Position numbers and translations under genes: made by a program. The notes below the pieces were generated by a model that was not told where the DNA came from, made no database searches, and was given only the letters and a program-made list of their open reading frames with translations. Below, one piece after another: positions 11,874 through 19,421 of a DNA stretch of 64,000 nucleotides. The first letter of the stretch is position 1; every line of letters begins with the position of its first letter. The DNA is from Piscinibacter sp. HJYY11 (GTDB lineage: Bacteria; Pseudomonadota; Gammaproteobacteria; Burkholderiales; Burkholderiaceae_C). Location of the stretch: NCBI RefSeq assembly GCF_016735515.1, contig NZ_JAERQZ010000001.1, forward strand, positions 3,336,746 through 3,400,745. The letters are read 5' to 3'.

Positions 11874-12929
11874 ATGGGCACCGAGAGGGAAAAGGCGTGC
11901 ATGTGGCGCGCAGGATCGGGTGTGGGCAAGGCTGCTGTCGGCGGCGCCGTGTTGATGCTGCTGGCGGCCTGCGGTGGGGGTGGCGGAGACGGGGGCGGCC
12001 CCAGCGGCCCGCTCACGCGGACCGAGGCCAACGCAGGCGACTACTTTATCTTTTCGAACACCACGACCACCACGGTGCCCTCGGGCACGCCGGTCGGTGC
12101 GTACAACTCGATCGTCACCTACCGCTCGGTGGCCGCGGACGGCACCAATCAGCGGGTCACCACCGCGAGCGTCCTGGGCCCCGTGGCCCAGCAGTCGACC
12201 TACAACGTCAACGTCGCCTTGGTGACGGTCGACGGCAACATCGGCAGCACCGTGCCCATGTGCACCTACAGCGCGCCGCAGCCTGTGGCACCGCCCTATC
12301 CGCGCTCGGTCGGCCAGACCTTCGGCAACACGGTGGTGAGAACCTGCAACGGAGCGGCAGCCACGATCGTGACCACCGGTTCGGTGACGGCGCGTGAGAA
12401 CCTGGTGTTGGGTATGGGGACCTACGACAGCTGGCGCAGCCAGCGCACCGTCACCACCACGTTCGCCACCTACGTGGTCGTGGACCAGTTCACCTGCTGG
12501 TACTCGGTGGCACGCGGCAACCTGTTGCGTTGCGACTCGATCCACACCCGCACGCAGAACGGCGCATCGACGCCCGACCAGGTGTGGTCCGTCGCGCAGG
12601 TGGCCACGGGCATCGGCGGACCCGGGCGTGCGTCGGAGGGCGCGGTGTTGCCCCGCTTCCAGGGAGCCTGGCATGTGCAATACACCGGCACGGCGAGCGG
12701 CGTCTGCGCGCCGCTGAATGTCTCCGCGACGGGAGTCGTCAGCGGCAATTGCATCCCGAGCACAGGGGGCGTGTTTGCCGTCACCGGCACGGTGAATGCC
12801 AACGGCGGCGTCAGCCTCACCTGGGCCGGCGGCGGTGCGCTGTCTGGCACGCTTGGCACGCCCTACAGCGGCAATGGGAACTGGAGTCAAGGGCCCGACT
12901 CGGGCACCTGGACGGCAGTCCACTACTGA
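11874..12929 (+). CDS. Predicted lipoprotein, function unknown
   Basis: A 351-residue exported protein. A signal peptide with lipobox LLAAC followed by a Gly-rich linker (CGGGGGDGGG) marks it as a lipoprotein. The mature part is rich in Thr, Val, Ser and Gly with short beta-strand-like stretches, and it has four or five cysteines, suggesting an extracytoplasmic beta-rich domain. The final 85 residues (from 'GAWHVQYTGTASGVCAP') look like a separate small beta domain. I do not recognise a family. The ATG at 11874 has GGGAGGG just upstream; an ATG at 11901 would also give a complete signal peptide. It divides the two biotin gene groups and runs against them, which suggests insertion into an older bioF-bioAD cluster. 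Confidence 0.75.
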   Translation: MGTEREKACMWRAGSGVGKAAVGGAVLMLLAACGGGGGDGGGPSGPLTRTEANAGDYFIFSNTTTTTVPSGTPVGAYNSIVTYRSVAADGTNQRVTTASVLGPVAQQSTYNVNVALVTVDGNIGSTVPMCTYSAPQPVAPPYPRSVGQTFGNTVVRTCNGAAATIVTTGSVTARENLVLGMGTYDSWRSQRTVTTTFATYVVVDQFTCWYSVARGNLLRCDSIHTRTQNGASTPDQVWSVAQVATGIGGPGRASEGAVLPRFQGAWHVQYTGTASGVCAPLNVSATGVVSGNCIPSTGGVFAVTGTVNANGGVSLTWAGGGALSGTLGTPYSGNGNWSQGPDSGTWTAVHY

Positions 12930-12950
12930 GCGAAACGGTGCGGTGGTGGC

Positions 12951-13610
12951 TCAGCGCAGCCACTGCACCGCCTCGGCCTGCGGGGTGGCCATATGCGGCA
13001 CGTCGGCCCACATCGGCGCACCGAGCCGCGCCTGCAGGTAGGCGATGTTGTCGTCGGGTGAGGCCATCTGCGGGTCGATGCGGTTGGCCACCCAGCCGGC
13101 GAGCACGAGGCCACGCGCGCGGATGGCTTCGGCCGTGAGCAAGGCATGGTTGAGGCAGCCCAGGCGCAGGCCGACGACGAGCAGCACCGGCAACTGCAGG
13201 GCCTGCGCGAGGTCGGCGCCGGTCTCGCGCTCGTTGAGCGGCACGAAGAAGCCACCGGCGCCTTCGACCACCACCGCGTCGGCCAGCGCGGCGAGCTGGC
13301 GGTAGCGCTCGATGAGCACCGGCAGCTCGATGCGCACGCCGGCTGCGCGTGCCGCGAGGTGCGGCGACATGGGCAGCGGCAGGCAGTACGGGTTGTCGAG
13401 CTCGCGCGGCACCTGGATCGAGCCGCAGGCGCGCATGGCCACCGCGTCTTCGTTGTCGTCGCCGTGCGCCATCGGCACGGTGCCCGCGGCCACCGGCTTC
13501 ATGCCGACGACGCGGGCATGCCGCGTGCGCAGGTGCAGCAGCAGCGCCGAGGTGATGAGGGTCTTGCCGACTTCGGTGTCGGTGCCCGTCACGAAATAGC
13601 CGACCGTCAT
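12951..13610 (-). CDS. bioD: Dethiobiotin synthetase
   Basis: A 219-residue ATP-dependent enzyme that closes the ureido ring of 7,8-diaminononanoate with CO2. The P-loop GTDTEVGKT is at residues 8-16, followed by 'KPVAAG' and the Mg/ATP-site 'VEGAGGFFVPL'. The ATG at 13610 overlaps the bioA stop as ATGA; the frame is open further upstream but that part lies inside bioA. Last gene of the chorismate-lyase-like/bioA/bioD operon; the convergent lipoprotein gene ends 21 bases away. Confidence 0.95.
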   Translation of the reverse strand: MTVGYFVTGTDTEVGKTLITSALLLHLRTRHARVVGMKPVAAGTVPMAHGDDNEDAVAMRACGSIQVPRELDNPYCLPLPMSPHLAARAAGVRIELPVLIERYRQLAALADAVVVEGAGGFFVPLNERETGADLAQALQLPVLLVVGLRLGCLNHALLTAEAIRARGLVLAGWVANRIDPQMASPDDNIAYLQARLGAPMWADVPHMATPQAEAVQWLR

Positions 13611-14911
13611 GCGAGCGCTTCGTTCAGGGCCGCGAGGGCGCCCGTGGCCAGCCATGCCGACTCTTCTTCATCGATGACGTAGGGCGGCATGAAGTACAGC
13701 GTGTTGGCGATCGGCCGCAGCAGCAGGCCGCGTTGCAGCGCGGCCATGTGATAACGCCGCGCGAAGCCGGGGTCGTCGATGTCGACGTCGAAGGCCCACA
13801 TCATGCCGATCTGGCGGGTGCGCAAGACCCTCTCGTTCTGCGCCAGCGGCGCGCACAGCGCGGTGAGGCGCGCGGCGGTCTCGCGGTTGGCCACCATCCA
13901 GTCCCGCTGCTCGAAGAGCTCGAGCACCGCGAGTGCGGCGCGGCAGGCGAGCGGGTTGCCCGTGTACGAGTGCGAGTGCAGGAAGCCCCTTGCCACGCGG
14001 TCGTCGTAGAAGGCCCCGTACACCTCGTCGGTGGTGAGCACGAGCGACAGCGGCAGCGTGCCGCTGGTGATGCCTTTCGACAGGCACATGAAGTCCGGGC
14101 GCACACCGGCCTGTTCGCACGCGAAGAGCGTGCCGGTGCGGCCGAAGCCGACCGCGATCTCGTCGGCGACGAGGTGCACCTCGTAGCGGTCGCACAGGGC
14201 GCGTGCTTCGCGCAGGTAGTCGGCGTCGTAGGTCGCGATGCCGGCGGCGCACTGCACCAGCGGCTCGACGATCAGCGCGGCCGTCTCGGCGTGGTGCACT
14301 TCCAGGTACTGCTGCAGCGCCTGCGCGCAGTGCCGTGCATGCTCCTTTGCCGACATGCCGTTGACGGCCTTGCGCGCGTCCGGCGAGGGCACGGTGGCAC
14401 TGATGCGCAGCAGCGGGCCGTAGGCGTCGCGGAACAACGGGATGTCGGTCACCGACAAGGCGCCCGCGGTCTCGCCGTGGTAGCCGTTGCGCAGGCCGAT
14501 GAAGCGCGTCTTGCGGAACCTGCCGTGGTTGCGCCAGCAATGCGCGCTCATCTTGAGCGCGATCTCGGTGGCCGAGGCGCCGTCGCTGGCGTAGAAGGCA
14601 TGGCCAAGGCCGGTGAGCTGGCCGAGTTTTTCGGACAGCGCCACCACCGGCTCGTGCGTGCAGCCGGCGAGCATCACGTGCGCGAGCGTGTCGAGCTGCT
14701 GGTGCAGCGCGGCGGTGATGTGCGGGTGGCCGTGGCCGAAGAGGTTGACCCACCAGGAGCTGATGGCGTCGAGGTAGCGCTTGCCGTCGGGGTCGTAGAG
14801 CCACAGGCCTTGCGCGCGGGCCACCGGCAGCGGCGGCAGGGTCTCGTGCTGCTTCATCTGGCTGCAGGGGTGCCAGACAGCGCGCAGGCTGCGTTGCGAC
14901 AGATCGCTCAT
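13607..14911 (-). CDS. bioA: Adenosylmethionine-8-amino-7-oxononanoate aminotransferase
   Basis: A class III aminotransferase of 434 residues that transfers the amino group of S-adenosylmethionine to 8-amino-7-oxononanoate. Landmarks are 'YLDAISSWWVNLFGH', 'FYASDGASATEIALKM', 'GYHGETAGALS', 'DEIAVGFGRTGTLFACE' and the PLP lysine in 'CLSKGITSG' (about residue 279). The start at 14911 overlaps the stop of the upstream gene (ATGA), and its stop overlaps bioD. Length and motifs are normal for BioA. Confidence 0.95.
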   Translation of the reverse strand: MSDLSQRSLRAVWHPCSQMKQHETLPPLPVARAQGLWLYDPDGKRYLDAISSWWVNLFGHGHPHITAALHQQLDTLAHVMLAGCTHEPVVALSEKLGQLTGLGHAFYASDGASATEIALKMSAHCWRNHGRFRKTRFIGLRNGYHGETAGALSVTDIPLFRDAYGPLLRISATVPSPDARKAVNGMSAKEHARHCAQALQQYLEVHHAETAALIVEPLVQCAAGIATYDADYLREARALCDRYEVHLVADEIAVGFGRTGTLFACEQAGVRPDFMCLSKGITSGTLPLSLVLTTDEVYGAFYDDRVARGFLHSHSYTGNPLACRAALAVLELFEQRDWMVANRETAARLTALCAPLAQNERVLRTRQIGMMWAFDVDIDDPGFARRYHMAALQRGLLLRPIANTLYFMPPYVIDEEESAWLATGALAALNEALA

Positions 14912-15420
14912 GTGTTCCCCACCATGCCCTTGCGGAAGCTCTCGAAGATGTACATCAGCGGCCCGGTCTCGGTGACGATGCGGTAGCAGCGGCTCGCGCG
15001 CGGGTCGGGGTGCCCGACGTGCTGCCACAAGGCCTCTTCGATCTCGGCGGTGCTCTCGAGCGGCTCGCGCTGCACGAAGAGGCGTTGCAGCAGGTGGCCG
15101 ATGGGCGCCTTGCCTTCGTGGAGCTGCGCGAGGAACCAGTCGGGCACCGCATCGAGCCGCGTGTACGAGAGGTTGTCCATCAGCACCTGGCCGTGGGCGT
15201 GAAGGCTCGTCACGCGGTGCAGCCATCGCGTGCCGCCGAGCTGCTCACGCACGGCCGGGGGCACGCCATCGGTCTGCTGCTGCAAGAGCAGCTCGACCTG
15301 CATCGGCGCCTGCGCGATCGCTTCGCACACGCGCGTGGTCGAGCCGTCGAGTGCCATCAGCGCGCGCAGCAAGGGCGCGTGCGATGGGTCGGGTGGAAAG
15401 GGCTGTCGATCTACACTCAT
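14908..15420 (-). CDS. Chorismate-lyase-like protein, first gene of the bioAD operon
   Basis: A 170-residue soluble protein with the pattern of the UbiC/DUF98 chorismate lyase superfamily. The pattern is an aromatic-Arg pair before a strand (WLHRVTSLHAHGQVLMDNLSYT), then a helix, then 'GKAPIGHLL', which parallels the conserved GKTPLGRYL of UbiC, and a late 'YRIVTETGPLMYIFESF' strand with a Glu suited to catalysis. UbiC releases pyruvate from chorismate to give 4-hydroxybenzoate for ubiquinone. Its place is striking: the stop overlaps bioA by ATGA, and pabB, another chorismate enzyme, starts 23 bases away on the other strand. Whether it makes 4-hydroxybenzoate or has another role linked to biotin is open. 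Confidence 0.6.
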   Translation of the reverse strand: MSVDRQPFPPDPSHAPLLRALMALDGSTTRVCEAIAQAPMQVELLLQQQTDGVPPAVREQLGGTRWLHRVTSLHAHGQVLMDNLSYTRLDAVPDWFLAQLHEGKAPIGHLLQRLFVQREPLESTAEIEEALWQHVGHPDPRASRCYRIVTETGPLMYIFESFRKGMVGNT

Positions 15421-15443
15421 TTGGTTCTAGTTGTTCGTCCCAC

Positions 15444-16844
15444 ATGAAACCCGCCATCGTACCGGTCACGCTCGCCGCGACGCCGCAAGACCTCTACGCA
15501 CGCTTGGGCGCGGCCGAGGGCACGGTGCTGCTCGAGAGCAGCAAGCAGATGCCCGGCCTCGGGGGCTGGTCGTGGGTGACGGGGCCGGCCTGCGCGACGC
15601 TGGAGACGCGTGGCGGCACGACCACGCTCATCGAGGCGGCCAGCCAACGGGTCCTCGACGAATGGGCCGACCCGTTCGAGGCCATCGATGCCGTGTTGTC
15701 GGCGCTGAAGGCCGATGCCTCGCCGCGCCCCGCGGGCCTGGGCTTCGCCGGAGGGCTGGTCGGCTACCTGGGCTACGACCTCGCACGCTTCGTCGAGCGC
15801 CTGCCAGTGATCGCGGCCGACGAGCCCGCGCTGCCGGCGATGCGCCTGCACCTGTGCGACCACCTCTATGCCCACGACCATGCCACCGGCACCTGGTACT
15901 GGTGCGAACGCCCCATGCCCTGGAGCGATGCGGCCTCGCGTGAGCGGGTGTGGGCCACCACGCGCGCCTGCGCCACCGCGCGCACGCCGGCGACCGGCCG
16001 CTTTCACGCGGGCGCGCTGCAGTCGCGCACACCGCCTGCGCGCTATCTGCAGCAGGTGCAGCAGGTGCTCGACTACATCGCGGCCGGCGACATCTTCCAG
16101 GCCAACCTGTCGCACCGGCTCGAAGCGCCGTTCGAGGGCGACCCGTATGCGCTCTACCGCGCGCTGACGGCGCGCAACCCGGCGCCGTTTTCCGCCTACC
16201 TGCCGGGCGAGGGGTTCGCGATCGCGAGCGTGTCGCCCGAGCGTTTCCTGAAGCTCGACGTGGCACCCGAAGGCCGTGTCATCACCGCGCGGCCCATCAA
16301 GGGCACGCTGCCGCGCGAGGCCGACCCGGCGCGCGACGAGGCCCAGCGCCTCGCCCTCACCCACAGCGTGAAGGACCGCGCCGAGAACCTGATGATCGTG
16401 GACCTGATGCGCAACGACCTCGGCCGAGTGGCGCAGGTCGGCAGCGTGAAGGTCGACCGCCTGTTCGAGGCCGAGCCGCACCCGAGCGTGTGGCAGCTGG
16501 TGTCGACGATCCGCGCGACGTTGCGTGACGACAGGCGCGTGGCCGACCTGCTGCGCGCCTGCTGGCCGCCGGGCTCGATGACCGGTGCGCCCAAGGTGCG
16601 CGCGATGGAGATCATCGAGGAGCTGGAGCCGGTGCGGCGCGGGCCGTATGCGGGTGCGATCGGCTATCTCGATGCGAGCGGGGCGATGGACCTGTCGGTG
16701 GTGATCCGCACGGCCGTCGTGCACGGCGCGCGGGTGATGGTGCAGCTCGGCGGTGCGGTGGTGGCCGACTCCGACCCGGCGAAGGAACACGCCGAGACCG
16801 AGGCCAAGGGGCGTTTCATCGTGAAGGCCTTGCGAGAGAGCTGA
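15444..16844 (+). CDS. pabB: Aminodeoxychorismate synthase component I
   Basis: A 466-residue chorismate-binding enzyme that adds ammonia to chorismate to make 4-amino-4-deoxychorismate for folate. The PIKGT motif with the catalytic lysine (about residue 286) separates PabB from anthranilate synthase, which has PIAGT. Other landmarks are 'YIAAGDIFQANLSHR', 'SPERFLKL', 'ENLMIVDLMRNDLGRV', 'PPGSMTGAPKVRAMEIIEELE' and 'LGGAVVADSDPAKEHAET'. The start is the ATG at 15444, facing the chorismate-lyase-like gene across a 23-base gap, so the two promoters must overlap or lie inside the coding regions. Its stop overlaps the next gene as TGATG. Its glutaminase partner PabA is not in the window. Confidence 0.93.
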   Translation: MKPAIVPVTLAATPQDLYARLGAAEGTVLLESSKQMPGLGGWSWVTGPACATLETRGGTTTLIEAASQRVLDEWADPFEAIDAVLSALKADASPRPAGLGFAGGLVGYLGYDLARFVERLPVIAADEPALPAMRLHLCDHLYAHDHATGTWYWCERPMPWSDAASRERVWATTRACATARTPATGRFHAGALQSRTPPARYLQQVQQVLDYIAAGDIFQANLSHRLEAPFEGDPYALYRALTARNPAPFSAYLPGEGFAIASVSPERFLKLDVAPEGRVITARPIKGTLPREADPARDEAQRLALTHSVKDRAENLMIVDLMRNDLGRVAQVGSVKVDRLFEAEPHPSVWQLVSTIRATLRDDRRVADLLRACWPPGSMTGAPKVRAMEIIEELEPVRRGPYAGAIGYLDASGAMDLSVVIRTAVVHGARVMVQLGGAVVADSDPAKEHAETEAKGRFIVKALRES

Positions 16845-17533
16845 TGGCGGGGCTTACCGCGTTGCACAGCCGCCGTCTGCGCGAGATCTGGCGCTCTGCC
16901 GGCTGGCCCTGCCAGGACCTGGTGGAAGTGGAGCTGCTCGCGGCCGGCTTCATCGAGCGCGTGCGCCAGCCGAGCGGCCACGAGACCCTGCGCGTGACCG
17001 ACGCCGGCATCGCGCTGCTGGCCGACACGCTGCAGCGCAACCGCGCACGGCGCGATGCGCATGAAGACCTGGTCGAGCGTGTGGCCCGCGAGATGACCCG
17101 CGCCGGCCGCCTGGCCTGGCGCGGCCTCGCGCTGCGCGCCAAGGTCGGTGTGGACGACGAGGCGCAGTGGGTGATGGCGATGCCCGACGTGTTCTCCATC
17201 CGCCACACGACCGTCGAGGCCTACCTCGAGCCGATCGTGCACGAGATCAAGGTGAGCCGCGCCGACCTGCTGTCGGATCTGCGCCGCGAGGCCAAGCGCA
17301 GTGCCTACCTGCAGCTCAGCAGCGAGTGCTGGTACGTGATCGCGCGTGGCATCGCCACAGCCGAGGAGATCCCGCCCGAGTTCGGCGTGATGGCCGCCGA
17401 AGGCGCGGCGCTGGAGGTGCTGCGCCCGGCGCCCAAGCGTGCGATGGCGATGTCGCTGCCGCTGTGGATGGCACTCGCGCGGGCCACGCCGCTCGACGGC
17501 TGGCAGCACGACGACGCGCAAGGGCTGCTCTAG
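16844..17533 (+). CDS. MmcB-like predicted nuclease-fold protein
   Basis: A 229-residue protein translationally coupled to pabB by a TGATG overlap. Residues 1-60 look like a winged helix ('LVEVELLAAGFIERV...LRVTDAGIALL'). Residues 85-175 resemble the MmcB/PD-(D/E)XK fold: an acidic residue in 'MPDVFSIR', then 'HEIKVSRADLLSDLR', where Glu-x-Lys is the typical catalytic pair, then 'YLQLSSECWYVI'. MmcB-type proteins are implicated in DNA repair in alphaproteobacteria. Joining it to a folate gene makes no obvious metabolic sense. Its stop codon TAG shares the palindrome CTAG with the convergent AsmA-like gene. Confidence 0.6.
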   Translation: MAGLTALHSRRLREIWRSAGWPCQDLVEVELLAAGFIERVRQPSGHETLRVTDAGIALLADTLQRNRARRDAHEDLVERVAREMTRAGRLAWRGLALRAKVGVDDEAQWVMAMPDVFSIRHTTVEAYLEPIVHEIKVSRADLLSDLRREAKRSAYLQLSSECWYVIARGIATAEEIPPEFGVMAAEGAALEVLRPAPKRAMAMSLPLWMALARATPLDGWQHDDAQGLL

Positions 17534-19329
17534 GCGCAGCGTGCGTGCGACGCGGGCACCTGCTCGCGCTGCGCGAGCTCCACCTTCAGCCCGCGGAAGC
17601 TGCCTTCCGCGACGATCGAGGCCGGCAGCACTCCGCCGTGCGCCTCGGGTGTCAGCACCAGGTCCCAGCGTTCGTCGGCAAGCCGCACGCTGCCGCTGCC
17701 CTGCACCTGGGTGCGCTCGGTCTCCAGCACCAGCAACTGGGTGCGGCCCACGCCGCCCTTGAACGCGAGCGACACCGCGCCGCAGCGGATGGGCACCGGC
17801 TGGTCGCCGCCGATCAGCGAGCCCAGCATGCGACCGGCGTGCAGGCCCAGGCGGGCGTCGAGCTTCTTCGGCAGGCTGCCGCCGGTGAAACGCAGGTCGA
17901 GCTGGCCGTCGACACCGCGCCACCAGCTGGCGAGCGTCGGCCCCAGGGCGCTCAGCTTCAGCTCGCCGTCGACCGCCGGCCATCGCACGCCGGGCTGGCG
18001 CGTGAGCGCGGGCCACAGCTGCGGCAGCTTCACGCCGCGGGCCTGGAGCTGCAACGTGGCTTCGGGCTCGCGCGCATGGGTGTCGATCGAGAAGCGGCCC
18101 TGCCAGCGGCCGCCGCCGAGTTCGCCGCGTTGCAGTTGCACGCGCACCGTGCCACCCTCGAGCGTGGCCACCGCATGCAGGTCGCGCGCGGCCGGCCAGC
18201 TGGGCGCCTCGAGCTGCTCGGCCTGCAGCGTGATGCGGCCATCGAGGGCGCGCAAGGCATCGAGCGGCAACTCGCGCTGCGGCAGCACGTGCGTCGCCGA
18301 GGGCGCGCTGGCGGCGGCCGCGGCGCCGATGCCGTTGCGCGAGGGCAGGTCTTCCAGCCGCAGGCGCTCGCTTTTCACTTGGGCGTGCAGCACGGCGCGC
18401 CGGTCGCGCTGCGTGCGGGCCGGCGTGTAGCGCGCCTCGCCGCGCAGGTCGGAGCGGCCGAGGCTCAGCCGGGCATCGTGCGCGGCCCAGGTGCTGCCCT
18501 CGCGCACCAGCCGGCCCTCGAATCGATAGGGCCGCGAGTCCGGCCACGGCACGCGCTGGAGGAAGGGCTGCAGCTGCGAGAGCGTCTCGCCGCGCACCTG
18601 CACCTGGGCCTCGACGACCGTGAGCTGCAGCAGGTTGGCCACCTGGCCCTGCAGCGCGAGCGTGGTGCCGCCACTGCGGGCCTGGCCGCGCAGCGCGAAA
18701 CGCTCGGCGGTGTCGACCATGCTCAGCACCGCCCCGGTCTCGGCCTGGCCGGCCCAGTCGGCCCCGCCATAGCGGCCGCGGAAGTCGACCTGTTGGGCGT
18801 AGCCCTCGCGCGGCTGCGAGAGTGGCGTGGACCGCGCCTCCAGCGTGAGCCCGATGCCGCCGTGGATGAGCGTGAGCCGGCTGCGCTCGGCCTGCAGGCG
18901 ATGGATGCGCAACCGGCCGCGGCCGCGGTCGTCGGGCCGGGTGAGGCGCCAGTTGCGCACGCCGTCGGGTCGGCGCTGCAGGTCGATGTCGGCCTCGACG
19001 AGGTGCATCTTGCGCATCACCCGCACGTCGGAGAAGAGGCTGGCCCAGTCGAAGGTGAAGCTGGCTTCGCGCGCCGTGATGAACGGCCGGTCGCCGCTGG
19101 CCCAGGGGGCGTTGGCCACGCGCAGGTTGCGCAGGCGCACCACGGGCTGCCAGTCGGCGTCGAGCCGGATCTGCAGGTCGTCGGCCTGGATCTCGCGCTT
19201 GGAGGTGTGCTCGAGGTAGCGCACGACCGCCGGCCGCGCCCAGTTCCAGTCGGCCAGCAGCAGGGCGAGCAACAGCAGGACGCCCGAGGCGCCCAGCAGT
19301 GCAACACGGTGGCGCGGCGGCGGGTTCAT
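17530..19329 (-). CDS. AsmA-family protein
   Basis: A 599-residue envelope protein. One N-terminal membrane anchor (VALLGASGVLLLLALLLADW) is followed by a long periplasmic beta-rich region typical of AsmA: 'LRNLRVANAPWASGDRPFITAREASFTFDWASLF' at the start and the AsmA C-terminal domain near 'DGQLDLRFTGGSLPKKLDARLGLHAGRMLGSLIGG'. AsmA-like proteins form bridges that affect outer membrane lipid transport. The start at 19329 is the ATG directly before the anchor helix (MNPPPRHR). Single gene, convergent with the MmcB-like gene with a four-base overlap of stops, and divergent from the thioredoxin lipoprotein. Confidence 0.8.
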   Translation of the reverse strand: MNPPPRHRVALLGASGVLLLLALLLADWNWARPAVVRYLEHTSKREIQADDLQIRLDADWQPVVRLRNLRVANAPWASGDRPFITAREASFTFDWASLFSDVRVMRKMHLVEADIDLQRRPDGVRNWRLTRPDDRGRGRLRIHRLQAERSRLTLIHGGIGLTLEARSTPLSQPREGYAQQVDFRGRYGGADWAGQAETGAVLSMVDTAERFALRGQARSGGTTLALQGQVANLLQLTVVEAQVQVRGETLSQLQPFLQRVPWPDSRPYRFEGRLVREGSTWAAHDARLSLGRSDLRGEARYTPARTQRDRRAVLHAQVKSERLRLEDLPSRNGIGAAAAASAPSATHVLPQRELPLDALRALDGRITLQAEQLEAPSWPAARDLHAVATLEGGTVRVQLQRGELGGGRWQGRFSIDTHAREPEATLQLQARGVKLPQLWPALTRQPGVRWPAVDGELKLSALGPTLASWWRGVDGQLDLRFTGGSLPKKLDARLGLHAGRMLGSLIGGDQPVPIRCGAVSLAFKGGVGRTQLLVLETERTQVQGSGSVRLADERWDLVLTPEAHGGVLPASIVAEGSFRGLKVELAQREQVPASHARCA

Positions 19330-19421
19330 CGCAGGCGATGCTAGGGAGCGCCCGTCGTGCCGGCGCCCGGCCAACTCCGCGTTTGCGTGTAGGACGCTGG
19401 TGCCGCGTTACGCTCGCGGCC

